DNA of 64,000 nt. It comes from Lasiodiplodia sp. COLG20 (Eukaryota > Ascomycota > Dothideomycetes > Botryosphaeriales > Botryosphaeriaceae). Made by a program: the position numbers and the translations under genes. A model generated the notes under the pieces. It did no database searches, was not told the DNA's origin, and was given only the letters and a program-made list of their open reading frames with translations. Numbering within the stretch: the first letter of the stretch is position 1; each line of letters opens with the position of its first letter. The DNA lies in assembly GCA_009801085.1 (NCBI GenBank), contig VNWV01000010.1, positions 1 to 64,000 on the forward strand. Reading direction: 5' to 3'. Below, piece by piece: positions 21,690-32,673 of this stretch.

Positions 21690-22980
21690 TTAGCAATCCC
21701 CGCCCCATCCATCCGGATCGCCGCCCAAGCCTCTCTGGACGGCATTCCAACCTGCCAGTCCTGCCTGCACAAGACCAACCGCCTGGTTCACATGTGCATT
21801 GCCAGACTCAAACCTCGCATTCCTGCCATCCTCCAGTTCATCTTCCAGATCGAACTGGCTTGCATCCCCTTGATGGCCGTCAAGCACCAGCCTCTTGATC
21901 AAGTAGCGATGCTTGGCGAACCACTGCTCCTCGCTCAAGGTTGCATAGCGTTTGCGACCGTGCGGGTCGTTGGGCGCAGGACCCAGGGAGAATGCCCAGT
22001 TGACAGTGTAAACGGACCAGCGGCGGGTCAGGAAGTACAGAAGAGGCCAAGTGAAGAGCCAGAGAAAGGTGAGGTAGAAAAACCAGCGGATCCAGGTCGT
22101 AGTGCGCCAGCGGTTGACGGCGTGCGGCGAGTAGATGTCTACGGCGCGATCCTCAAGCGGGAAAGAGATCAAGACGTGTCCGCGGTAGTTCGTCGAGCGG
22201 ATCAGGGCTTCGATGCGTTGGCGGATCAGGGCCTCATCGAGGCCGGAGATGGTGCGGGAGACACGGAATCTGTTGAAGGTTAGGCCGGCGTTTGGTGAGA
22301 GATGGGGGATGGGGGGCTTAGTACATTTTCAGTTTGGAGGAAGAGGCGCAGTACTCCTTGCACCAGTCGTATAATTCCGGCTTCGTCTCGCCAACCTCAA
22401 GCTCACGCTGGTAGCCCTTCGCGCGCGTCTTGCGGAAGCCGCCGCGCAGGGCAGGCTCACCGTTCTCAATGGTGCGAGCATCCCACCAGGTGGGATCGAG
22501 CGGCTTTCCCAGGAAATGCTGCAGGCTAAGCAGGATGTCGAAGTCGACGACCTGCTTCTTCTCGCGCTTGTCGCCTCGGCGTACCGTCTGAGTGTGGTAG
22601 CCGTGGATCTGCACTACCGGGCGCGGCGGCAGTAGGCGCAGGTAGTCGGTGACATACTTGCACAAATTATCGGGGTCGGTAAGACGCTCATCCATGCGAA
22701 TGGTTATGGCGTGCTGGTTGATGGGCTTGCCGAACGCATAGGCACGGCCGTTACGCTCGATGACGGCGTAGTCATCTGCAACATTCGGAACGTTGCTGCC
22801 AGGAGTAGGGAATGAGGTGGGGGGAAGAGCAGCAGACCCCTCGCCATTCACGCTGTCGGTGTATGTGGGCGGCTGGTCAGCGATTTGGGGCACATCATCG
22901 TACTCGTAGTCGCCGCGAGTGGTGTGCATTGAAACGGCGTCTTCATCGCGATAAGCAGGGGCGGGGGTTGGTTTGCCCAT
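21690..22980 (-). CDS. Conserved-looking fungal protein with one membrane segment and a PPxY motif
   Basis: Two exons, 22980-22325 and 22269-21690 (55-nt intron, GTACTA/CAG with CTAAC branch site), encode 411 aa. I do not recognise the family. The N-terminal 60 residues are disordered and contain PPTY at 37-40, a ligand type for WW domains such as those of Rsp5/Nedd4 ubiquitin ligases. Residues about 75-250 look like a folded mixed alpha/beta domain. A strong hydrophobic segment with aromatics (IRWFFYLTFLWLFTWPLLYFL, split here by nothing) spans about 279-299, followed by RR. The soluble C-terminal part ends in a Gly/Asp-rich tail. It is probably a single-pass or hairpin endomembrane protein. 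The exon frames join cleanly and no domain explains a function. Confidence 0.7.
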
Positions 22981-23425
22981 GGTTCAGGAATTGGACCAGC
23001 GAGCGGGGTTTGGAATGAGGGTCACGATGGAAAAGAAGGATGAGACAACAACGAAACGCAGTATTTAAATTGGCGGCAGAAGAGTGCTTTTGTCGTTAGA
23101 CTAGGCGGCAACGAGGCCTAGGCCAAGCCGGCTGGATCCTGATGCAGGGGATTCGGCCTAAAAATACCACGCGAAACGAGATTCCAGTATTTGCCAGGCA
23201 CCAGCACCAATCAAACGAGCGTCAAGTGTCTCAATCAGGTAGACGGGAGCGAGCAGCGGTCTTGGAGTGGTGATGATGATAGGAGTTGGTGCAGAGTAAG
23301 GGTCTGCCAGATAAAACAAGCGTTGGCCCGGGCGTCGCGGCCGCCAATCCCGAGAATGCCCCGGCGCAGGCCAATATTTTTTGAAGCCGAAATGCGTCAC
23401 TGCGAAGAAGCTCAGTGGAGCCTTG
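22981..23425. promoter_or_regulatory. Shared divergent promoter region (unknown protein / TRM1)
   Basis: About 445 nt separate two divergently transcribed genes, so the control region is shared. No clear TATA box is seen. An ATG at 23392 lies just upstream of the TRM1 start and opens a short out-of-frame reading frame (see the uORF entry). Confidence 0.5.
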
Positions 23426-23505
23426 ATGCGTCTCACCCCCATCCTCCGCCAGCTTTCGCACATCTCGCGTGCTGCCGTGGTTCCCGCATGGCGCATCCCT
23501 ACTAG
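23392..23505 (+). promoter_or_regulatory. Possible upstream ORF overlapping the first TRM1 start
   Basis: A 37-codon frame begins with ATG at 23392, overlaps the first TRM1 ATG (23426) in another frame, and ends 37 nt before the second in-frame ATG (23543). If the transcript starts upstream of 23392, this frame would lower initiation at the first ATG and favour re-initiation at the second. The transcription start is unknown. Confidence 0.3.
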
Positions 23506-25673
23506 CCTTCCCGCTCGACGATTTTACTCTGCAAAGCCCACTATGGCCGAAACCTCTACCGCGAGCACCGCGCCCGCTTCGCTCGCCGATCCACCCCGCC
23601 CCGCCCAGCGCGTCTTTCACGATGGCAAGGAATACACCACTGTGAAGGAGGGCATGGCCCACATCCTCATCCCACCCAACACCGCCACCTCGGTCGACCC
23701 CAAGAAACACGCCAAGAGTCGCGACGACGACGAGCAGAAGCAGTCGGTTTTCTACAATCCAATCCAGCAGTTCAACCGCGACCTCAGTGTGCTCGCTATT
23801 CGTGCATACGGCGAGGATGCTATTGCTGCCAAAACTCGGAAATATCACCAGGAAAAGTTGAGGGAAAAGAGGAAAAGTGAGCGGAAAAGGAAGGCTCGCT
23901 CGGAGAACGAGGGCGCTGCCGAGGGTAATGACAACAAAAGAGCAAAGGTCAATGATGGCGCTGAGACTGCTGCAACAGAGGATGCAAAGGATGATAGCGC
24001 TGCTGTGGCTGAGCTGCCGGACCAGCCCGCAGGCGAAGCAAGTCACGCCAATGGCTCCTCCAAAGGCCCCAAGTTCCGCATCCTCGATGCCCTTTCCGCA
24101 ACAGGCCTTCGCGCTCTCCGTTACGCCCACGAAATCCCCTTCGCAACCTCCGTCACCGGCAACGACCTCTCCCCCTCTGCCGTCGAAGCAATGAAGCTCA
24201 ACATCAAGCACAACCGCCTGGAGCACAAGATCACCCCGGTGATTGGTAACGCTGTTGCACACATGTACCAGTTTGTTGGCCAGGAGGGCATTGGTGGTCC
24301 AGGACAGAAGTACGACGTCATTGACTTGGACCCTTACGGTACAGCTGTGCCATTCCTCGACGGTGCGATACAAGCCGTCAATGACGGCGGTCTCCTGTGC
24401 GTCACCTGCACCGACGCTGGAGTTTTCGCCTCTACAGGTTATCTGGAAAAGACCTACAGTCAATACGGCGGCCTCCCCATCAAGGGGCACCATTCTCACG
24501 AAGGAGGTCTGCGCTTGATACTGCATGCTATTGCTACGGCAGCAGCCAAATATGGCATCAGCATCGAGCCGCTCCTCAGCTTGTCCATCGACTTTTACGC
24601 CCGTGTTTTCGTCAGAGTACGAAAAAGCCCAGCTGAGGTCAAGTTCCTTGCTGGCAAGCAAATGCTAGTGTACAACTGTGACTCTGGCTGCGGTGCATGG
24701 ACAACCCAATTCTTGGCCAGGAACCATGTTCAGGAAGGCAAGAAGGGCACACCATTCTTCAAGTACAGTTTTGCCCAGGGCCCTTCAGCACCACCGCACT
24801 GCCCTCACTGTGGCTTCAAGACTCATGTAAGCTACACATTGTCTCTCTGTAGACTACAATGATGCTAACAGCCTTCAGCTCTCTGGCCCTATGTGGGGCG
24901 GCCCCCTCCACAACCCTGCATTCATCGAGAAGATCCTCAGCTACCTCCCTACCGTTGACAAGGACACATATCAAACGACGACTCGCATCGAAGGCATGCT
25001 TCGCACTGCGCACGAAGAACTCCTTTTCGAGACCCCCTCTCCCTACGCCCAAACCTCGAACTCCTCCGAACCCTCCACTCCTGGCCCAGACGAGATTCCC
25101 AAGATGGATCCGATTATCGTGGACCACCACCCATTCTTTTTCAACGTGTCCCAGCTTTCCAGGATCATGCACTGCCAGGCGCTCCCAGATGCAGCGTTCA
25201 AGGGCGCATTGAGGAAACTGGGATACAGGACCACGAGGAGCCACTGTAAGCCAGGCACCGTCAAGACTGATGCGCCGTGGGAAGTTATTTGGGAGGTGAT
25301 GAGGGAATGGGTGCGCCAACGTAGCCCAGTGATGGAGGAGAAGTTCAAAGTCAACACACCTGGCCGAGGTGTCTGGGAGAAGAAGAGAACGGTCGAAGAC
25401 GTGGAGATGGTGGATGAAGCCAAGGACGAAGAGAAAAAGAGCGAGAAGGAAGGAGAGAGTGAAGAAAAGGAAAGCGGAAGCGCCGATGTCGAGCCACAGG
25501 TGAACGATGAGAAGGAGAAGAGGCAATGGGCACCGGGCGATGGTTTGGACAAGTTGCACAAGCTGGAAATTGTCTTTGATGAGAAGTTGGGGAAGGATAA
25601 GGAGGATAAGAAGTTGGTGCGGTACCCGATGAACCCGAGAGCAAATTGGGGCCCGATGAATAGGGCAAAATAG
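23426..25673 (+). CDS. TRM1: tRNA (guanine26-N2)-dimethyltransferase
   Basis: Exons 23426-24826 and 24879-25673 (52-nt intron, GTAAGC/CAG) encode 731 aa. Trm1 adds two methyl groups to G26 of most tRNAs using S-adenosylmethionine. SAM-binding motif I (ILDALSATGLRALR, D221), the catalytic DLDPYG (300-305) and a Cys-rich zinc-type pair (CDSGC at 418-422, CPHC at 459-462) are present. It is longer than yeast Trm1 because of a Lys/Arg/Glu-rich insertion (about 120-200), which may carry a nuclear signal, and an acidic coiled tail. The first ATG opens a 39-residue Arg-rich, Asp/Glu-free stretch ending RRFYSAKPT, a classic mitochondrial presequence. A second ATG (23543, M40) would give a nuclear/cytosolic form. 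Yeast TRM1 uses the same two-start arrangement. Confidence 0.93.
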
Positions 25674-25988
25674 GTGGTGGTGTGCTGAAAAGGCGGAGGA
25701 CTGATGGTGAGCTCACTCGACTCCGTGGCACTCTTCTTAAGGGCATTTCACGGCGTTTTAAAATCATTTTACTTCATCATGTCAAGAATATTGGGGCATA
25801 TAAAAGCTATTTCTTTGGCATAGACAAAAGTGTAGATGTATGAAGGAGTGGTTGGAGCGGGAGCCAACACTAGCACGGCCGATCGGGACTTCTATGACGT
25901 CTACTAGCAAGACCTATTTGAATGAAAACATCTTCCCAGGCCCACTATCAATTAACTCTCCAGTCCTGGTCAGTACCTCACTCAAATA
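25674..25988. other. Intergenic, TRM1 3' flank
   Basis: 315 nt between two plus-strand genes. It should hold the TRM1 3' UTR and the promoter of the following membrane-protein gene. No specific site was recognised. Confidence 0.6.
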
Positions 25989-27191
25989 ATGGAGTTCCTG
26001 AATCCACCAACAAACTACGTCGGCACCATCCTCTTCCTCTCTTACATCGCCACCGCTCTAATCCTATCAACACGCACCACCCTCCATCTCCACAAACGCC
26101 ACCGTCGTCTTCTCCGTCTTGACTCATCCTCCTCAGCTCAATCTCCATCTCTTTCCTGTCATCATCGGCGCTCCCGCCATCGCCTCACAGCCCTCACCAT
26201 CCTCGCACTCGCTTCCTTCGCTTCCCTCTCATATCACATGCTCTCCTTTCTCCACGTCTCCTACACCGCCTTCTGCGGCTCGCGCCGTCTCGACCCATTT
26301 CCCATCGCGTCTCCGTCGACGACGACCGCCGCGCAGTTGTGGGCCTGGATGCTCGGCTCGACGCTCTTCACAGACTTCGCGCGAGACTTGGCCACGGCGA
26401 CGGGAGCGAGCGGCGCGTGGGTACAGGCCGCGCTGCTAGGGAGCTTGGGTATGGGTCTACTACTCGGCATCGAAGGACGTCGGAGGGGGAGCGGGTGGTC
26501 GAGTGAGGAGGATGAGAAGATGGCGGGGGAAAGGGGGGAGGAGGAGGAGGAGGAGGGCGATGGGGGAAGAAGAAGAAGGTTGGGGGAGCTGGTGGTGCTG
26601 GCGCAGGTTCTGCCCGTGGGGTTTGCGGGGACGTTGTTCCTGATCGGGGCGGAGATCGAGACCGAGGAGAGAAAGCGGTTGGCGTGGTCGGAAGCGAAGC
26701 CGTCTGCTGAGAAAAACAGGGGGGTCCAGGCCTCGGGGAGAGCGAGGCAGGGAGCAGGGCAGTCGAGTGATGTGCGGGTTTCTTTCGTGGTGCCCCTCGC
26801 CGTGACGGCGTATCTCGCTCTTCTCCCATTCCTCCAGCGGGCTGCTGAGGCTTCAACATCGGCTCCGCTGGTCAGCGTCGTGTTGTTGCTCCGAGTCTGC
26901 CTTTTCGTGCCGTTCCTGGCTACAAGGCCGATGTTTGCTGGAGTTGCAGCGGGACGTGGCGCGGCCTCGTTTCTGGGAAGTCGCAGCTACCGACATCTCA
27001 GTCACTTGATATTCTTTCTTGGATGTGTGATCGACTTGTTTACGGCGTGGATGAAAGAGTTGTCTGGAAGCAGTGATTTAGGGGAAGTGATGAGCGGGTT
27101 GTGGGCAAATCCCGCTGTTGGTGCTCTAGGAATGGACTCGGTTATCTGTATAATAATTTACGCAATTTGGGCTGGGACGAGGAGCGACTAG
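25989..27191 (+). CDS. Polytopic membrane protein of unknown function
   Basis: A single exon encodes 400 aa. Hydrophobic segments can be seen near residues 10-28, 66-88, 115-125 with 145-160, 205-222, 268-285, 296-315, 335-352 and 380-396, so seven or eight membrane spans are likely. Charged loops separate them: an Arg/His-rich loop after the first span, a Glu-rich/Arg-rich loop at about 165-203, and a basic loop at about 230-260. There is no recognisable transporter or enzyme motif. The layout recalls small fungal integral membrane proteins of unknown role. Start choice: first in-frame ATG, directly followed by a plausible lumenal N-terminus. The Glu-rich loop is encoded by a G-rich stretch (26500-26600). 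Confidence 0.65.
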   Translation: MEFLNPPTNYVGTILFLSYIATALILSTRTTLHLHKRHRRLLRLDSSSSAQSPSLSCHHRRSRHRLTALTILALASFASLSYHMLSFLHVSYTAFCGSRRLDPFPIASPSTTTAAQLWAWMLGSTLFTDFARDLATATGASGAWVQAALLGSLGMGLLLGIEGRRRGSGWSSEEDEKMAGERGEEEEEEGDGGRRRRLGELVVLAQVLPVGFAGTLFLIGAEIETEERKRLAWSEAKPSAEKNRGVQASGRARQGAGQSSDVRVSFVVPLAVTAYLALLPFLQRAAEASTSAPLVSVVLLLRVCLFVPFLATRPMFAGVAAGRGAASFLGSRSYRHLSHLIFFLGCVIDLFTAWMKELSGSSDLGEVMSGLWANPAVGALGMDSVICIIIYAIWAGTRSD

Positions 27192-27722
27192 TTTTGGGGA
27201 CATTATGGAGAATATCAGGGTGCATTCTTCTAAAAGACGGCGGTCTAGTGAAATGGAGTACCTTTACAAATTTTGACGTAACTAAAATGAGTGCAATCAC
27301 ATAGGATCGCATCTTTTCAAGGCGTGTTCTGCGAGTGACACTGCATTACTGCGTCCGGTGGCCGTCTTTCGTACAACATTACATTTACAGCTCAAACTCC
27401 CCATAGATGCACGAGACCCTTTAGGGATGGGCCTGGACAGCTACAATCTACCATTTTGTTGTTGAGGCCACTCGCTTCAAACAAATTATCAAATAAGCTG
27501 TTCTTCCGATACTTACTACTTATCTCCCTTTACCCATATTGGCTCTCTGTGAAAAAAATCAACGCATCTCCAACACAGACCCCTCTCGTGGGGTGAGACC
27601 TCACACCCAAAAACGGCTTGGTATCGTAAAGAAGAAAGTGAAGAAAAGTAGCCAATGTATGAAAGAAGAAGTGGAATCATCACACCTCATTCCTTCACCA
27701 GCGGTGCCATCCACCCCCACAA
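27192..27722. other. Intergenic, no gene seen
   Basis: AT-richer DNA between two convergent genes. It contains their 3' ends. A short open frame at 27539-27754 has no protein-like features. Confidence 0.6.
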
Positions 27723-28158
27723 TCACTCTTTCGCCTTTCCCCTCTCATAACTGATATCCAACTGCCACAACGAATCAAAGAAACCCAGCTTTCTCGGCGG
27801 CTGCTGCTGCTTCGCGGTGCCCGCAGCCACAGCATCCCTCACACTTGGAGCAATCGTAGACGAGCCGGGGGCGCCATCGCCGCCCCTGGCTGCGGCAGCC
27901 GCTGCGAGAGCCGAGGCAGCCTTGCTAGCCGATGATATCGGTCGAGGTGCAACATTCTCACTGCTCTGACCGTCTATTGGGCTGAATGTGGTAGGGGAAG
28001 AGAGCGACGCCGTTGCGACATGGTGATTATTGTTCAGGAAAGCCTGTATCGCCACCGATAGAAAAAATGGAAGTGTCAGCCGGAGGAAGTAATGATGAAA
28101 AAGAAAAACAAAGCACGCGGGGGCGAGGAACAGAAGATGATGGGTGGTAATATACCAT
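27723..28158 (-). CDS. Possible small gene just downstream of ATG11
   Basis: An open frame of 106 codons (28043-27723) has coding-like composition, with an Ala-rich stretch and a C-terminus KLGFFDSLWQLDISYERGK. It is preceded by a convincing 112-nt intron (28155-28044: GTATAT, CTGAC branch site, pyrimidine tract, CAG). Upstream of the intron, an ATG at 28158-28156 lies exactly at the exon end and in phase, giving a 107-aa product. That ATG is only 31 nt past the ATG11 stop on the same strand. Alternatively, unspliced reading from an ATG at 28286 gives 187 aa, overlapping the ATG11 C-terminus in another frame, but the extra hydrophobic part is probably translated intron. I do not recognise the protein. 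It could instead be part of the ATG11 3' UTR. Confidence 0.35.
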
Positions 28159-28188
28159 TTCTTCTTTTTCCTCTTTCCCCCATCTCTA

Positions 28189-31100
28189 TTACTGGACGGG
28201 TGCTCTGACCTCTTCGCCCACTCCTCCGGCCGCCTCGGCACCAATCTGTTGGTCTGCTCCGGAGGGGCCTGCTGCAGTCCTGCCATTGTTGTTATTGCTG
28301 CCGCTACCAACGGTCATGCTGCGCTTGCTGCCCGCGCTGCTGCGACGGCTATCCAGACTCTTGTTCAGCGTCTTACTCGCGTCGTTGCCGATCAGGCTCT
28401 TCTTCATGCGGATGCTGCCCTTCGCGTCTACCTTGGTGCTGTCGACCGTACTCTTTCCCAAGCCAGGCGTGAGCGGCGCACCAACCTTCTCCTCTGCTGC
28501 TTCGACCAGATGCCAGCGCAGGCCATCGGACAGTTCGAATGGATTGTCGTCCTCATACGAGACGCCGCTGCGCTCGCTAGTTATGGAGCGGCCGTCGCTG
28601 CCACGCGTACCGTCCATTGACTTCGAGAGATCAACGACGCGCTCCTCAACCTTTGTGATACGTGCGACCAGCCACTCTTTGCTGTGCAAGCGGTGTGACT
28701 CTTGCTCGCGAAGGAAATAGTGTGGCGCACCGACATTGAAGGCTGCCCAGGGACGAGTAGCTTGATTGCGCGTGGGCAAGAAGAGAGCGAGGTCCCCCTC
28801 TTTGAATCCGCGGATAGCAATTTTCTCGTGCGCTTCGCTTTGGTATCTGTGAGACTTGTCACGATAAGTGCGGGCTTCGCGCTGCCACTTGCGTGCAGTG
28901 TGCTCCATATCTCTCATACGCTTCGTGATGGCTTCGCTGAAAGTGTCGATATCAAAGCGCTTGACGGTAGCCATGAACTCCACAAACTTGACTTCTTCCA
29001 CGTCAGGGTTCTCTTGCTCCGTCCATTTGAGGGCCTCCAGCATTTGAGAACTCTGAAGAGGTTTCTGCGATGGCGACGGCGACGACACGCTACGGTTCAT
29101 TGCTGCAGATGCATCTGCAGGGATAACTGTGCTCTGGCCCGCGACCTTCGAAGCCCGTTGGATCACCATCTGATTGTCTTGGTGTGTGATGGCGAATCCG
29201 AGCGTTTCTAAAAGCCTGTGCAGTCGATCGTTGTTCGCAAGCAGCCTCTCAGATAGATCTCGGGCACGCTTTGCCTGTTGTTCGGATCTGGATTCACCAT
29301 TGGTCGAATTGGCCTGCAGCGCGGCGTACTTGTCCTGTAGTTCTGCCAGAGACTTCTCGAGGGCCGTGACATGGGCTTTTGCCTCTGCGAGTTCGGTAGA
29401 AAGGCGCTCAACTTTGGCTTCCTCTTCCGTGACACGTTGACGTAGGGCATCGGCACCCGTCTCTCCCTCAGCGAACTTCATTCGCAGGTCTTCCAGATGC
29501 CCCCGTTCATCCTTCAGCTCTTCGGCTAAAGACCTGACCTTGGCACTCTCGGCCGCAAGTTCCTCACTCTTCTGCGCAATCTCCGCTTCATGCGTTCTGA
29601 TTCGAGCCTCGAGGTCATTCCGCTGCTTCGCAGCAGCAGTAGTGAGCGCCTCGTTCTCCGATTTCGCCTTCTCAACAGCCTCAGCAAGCTCGCGAGCGTA
29701 ATCCTGGGACCTCTGCGCAAGCTTTTCAAGCTCCGAGGCTAGCATGGCGCTGTTATCAGGAAGGGCCTCATTCTTTGCCAACGAGGAGAAAGCGCTCTGC
29801 AAGGTAATTTTCCGCTCAGATTGGACAGCTTCAAGCTCCTGAATGGTGTGTTCAGCTGCCTCAGCCCGCTCTTTCTCTCGTTGAACTTCCTCATCCGCAT
29901 CCCTACGAACTTGGTCCAATTCGGCTTCCAGTGCTTGTCTTCTCTCGTCATAGCCTGCTCTTTCATTATCGCGACTTCCCAAGTTCCTGTCAAGTTCTTC
30001 TTCGAGCTCTTCAAGTCTGTAGCGAAGCCTTTTAATTTCGTCTTCAAGTGATCGGCGTTCGTCGGACCAATCTTTCTGCATCGCTTCCATGTTCTCCATG
30101 AGGTCCTTGTTCGTGGATCTGCGTTCTTCAACATGTTTTTGGAGGTCATTGACAGCATCAGCACGTGCCGAATGCTCCTTCTCGAGGTTGATCCGGGCCT
30201 CCTTTTCCATCCTTAGTTCGTTCTCAAGCTGCACTATCCGCTGGGCTAGGGCTCGTTCCTCGGGACTCTTGTTGGAAGAATACCTCCGGGACGAGATCGA
30301 GGACTGGCGAGCGAGATTTTCCTGTAGTTGTGGTGAAGAAACAGGAGGATACGGATCTGTAGGGGTATCCGGCAACTGAGAGCTTGGTGGAGCAACTCCA
30401 CTCCCAATGGACAAACGGCTGATGTGACTTTGACGGTGAAGCAGATCCTCAAGCTTCCGGACCCTGCTCTTAGAACTCTTCAACTCTTCTTCCAGCTTCG
30501 ACATCGACTCTCTAAGGACTCGCGTCTCATCTTCTCCACGCAAGAGAAGCGAGCCTTTACCCAGCCCGTCATGCACGCTTCCTGTCTTGAAGCCCTTCGC
30601 ATGCTTGATCTGTTGTCGAGTTGGGCGATCGATATCCTTAAAAGCCTGAGCAAGTAATTCCACGATACTTTCGAGCCCACCGATAGTGTTCAAAAGATTC
30701 AGATAATCCTGGAAGTCCTGGCGGGTGACTGAAGGCCAGCCTACGTCCTGACCGGTAACGTTGATATCGATCCCGATAGCATTGTCGTGAGCGGCATCCA
30801 GATTGATAACGTCGCCATTGCTCTTCAGCCACCTCTTTCTTCTTTTTTCTTCCTCATCCCGGTAGCCAGCTATCTCCTCAGCTAAGGAGGAGGAATCCTT
30901 CTTCAATTTCTCCGCCCACTCATGCCTTCGCACAGCTTCGATCAGGAGAATACCGTAGATGTATGGCATCTTAGAAATGATCGATAGAGCCTCAAGGGCA
31001 TCCTGACTCTCTGGGGCAATTTCAATCGATGCGATCGAGGCATTGGCACCAGCGAGGGTCGACTCTATGCCCGCAATCGTCTGGAGGTGCTCGAGAGCGA

Positions 31101-32248
31101 GCCGGACGGCCGAATTCTTCCGCTCCACAGAATGCTTGAGCAGATCGCTCATCTCCCCACTGTAGTCGGTGAGGGAGGGGAGATAGTTCCGGGTATGAAG
31201 CAGCGCCATCTTCGAAGCCTGCGCAACCGACTTTGGGAGTGCTGGGAGGCCGAGAACGTGCTCGTAGTCCGAGTCGACCTTCTTTGCTAGCACATCGATC
31301 TCCTCAAATAAGCGCATTGGTTCGTCCTGGTAGTTGTACGAGGAGTGCATCTGGCTCTGGTCCACGGCGTTCTGCAATTCATTGTACTCGGCCCTGATCT
31401 TCTCAATCTGCTTGTCCATATCTACGATGCGGCCTTCCAGGTCATCCAAAACCGTGTTGCTGACTGCCGCCGCCTTTCTGGCCTTGTCCACATTTACAAA
31501 TGTATCCAAAGAGGCCCGAGCGTCGCTATTCTTCCTGGACGGCTTGCGCGGGGTATCATTACCAAGGGTGGAGATGAAGCGGCGGAACTGCTGGCTGGCG
31601 GGTATGGAGCTCAGCCGGGCCAGATCGGCCTCCCACGACTGCACGCACTCGTCCTGCTCCTTGGCCACGGCGTCGAACCAGGCGCGCGCCTCCTGCTGTT
31701 TCTGCTCCAGACTCCGGATGTGCGTCTCATGGTTGCTGGTGGCGACGCGCACGCCGCGCTCGACGACGGCCTGCTCGCTCACGCACTTGGCGGCGGCCTG
31801 GGCCATGGAGCGACACTGCTCGCGCAGGCCCAGGGCCCAGTCGCGGCGCGCCTTGAACAAGTTCTGCCATGCAGCGAGGTCGTTCTGGTTGGAGAGGGTG
31901 TCAGGCGGCTTCCCGGGCTGGAAGTCCTTGGGAAGCGGCTCGGGCGGAACGAGGTGGTCGAGGTTCTCGGGCGCCGGGAGGGCAAAGAGGTCGCGATCGT
32001 ACAGGAATATCTCCTTCTGCTACAGGTTACCTTTGGACGCTCGCACACGGGGGTTGCGGTGGGCTAACCTCAGTCAGGAGAGTCTGCAACTTGACGTGCT
32101 TGCCGCGGGGGGTGAGCAGGATCTGGTCCTGCGGCGGAACTTTGGTCGCATTGTGAAGCCAGGCCTTGAGGGCGTCCAAGGAGCTGAAGACGACGGGGTC
32201 GGCGTCGAGCCGCTTGCCCGAGTGGGCGACAAAGACTGACAGCGACAT
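28189..32248 (-). CDS. ATG11: Autophagy-related scaffold protein Atg11
   Basis: Exon 1 (32248-32069, 60 codons) and exon 2 (32019-28189) flank a 49-nt intron and encode 1336 aa. Atg11 gathers cargo receptors and Atg1 kinase for selective autophagy at the phagophore assembly site. The first 60 residues form a ubiquitin-like N-terminal part (SLSVFVAHSGKRL...). Long coiled coils fill about 560-960. The conserved C-terminal Atg11 domain follows (FKEGDLALFLPTRNQ, RPWAAFNVGAPHYFL, EWLVARITKVEERVV), then NPFELSDGLRWHL and a Ser/Lys-rich tail ending EEVRAPVQ. The acceptor is TAGCAG, so two tandem acceptors differ by one Gln codon; both keep frame. Start choice: first ATG of a conserved N-terminus. 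It is divergent from the CENP-H-like gene, with 425 nt between them. Confidence 0.92.
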
Positions 32249-32673
32249 GCGCCTGTCGCTGGCGGTCTATGCGGGTGGTGGAGGGGAGGAGAGAGGTTGT
32301 CGCGACATGCCCTCGAGCGAGCACAGCGATTAGGCGGTGATGATGATGATGGTCCCGGTCGTGCGCAGCTCAAATGACCAGCGGTGCCCTAGCTCCAGCC
32401 ACACGAACTCAAGGCAGCACCGGGGTATCCCAGTTCTCCGCGCGCTACCAAGGGTTGCCTGTGTCCAGATGCCTCACCGCAAGACAGCCTCTCTGATAAG
32501 GCGTCGAGGGCCCTTCAGCCCGAAGTGCGGTTGGCTAGCGGCAACGAAATCGGGCGGGAGCTGGTGTGGCCGTGCAGGTGCCTTGGTGCCTTGATTAGCG
32601 GCGCGTCTTCCGAGACAACACCAACACGCGCGCCGTTCCTCGCGGCCCATGTCACGCGTGGCTATCGACGATC
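32249..32673. promoter_or_regulatory. Shared divergent promoter (ATG11 / CENP-H-like)
   Basis: 425 nt separate the two start codons. The DNA is GC-rich in its second half. No TATA box or named operator was recognised. Confidence 0.5.

Noticed and set aside
28043..28189. ATG11 continuing through a downstream intron into the small frame
   Set aside because: A phase-0 donor (GTCAGA) exists before the stop, but the unspliced C-terminus ending EEVRAPVQ resembles the usual ending of fungal Atg11, so the stop is taken as real.
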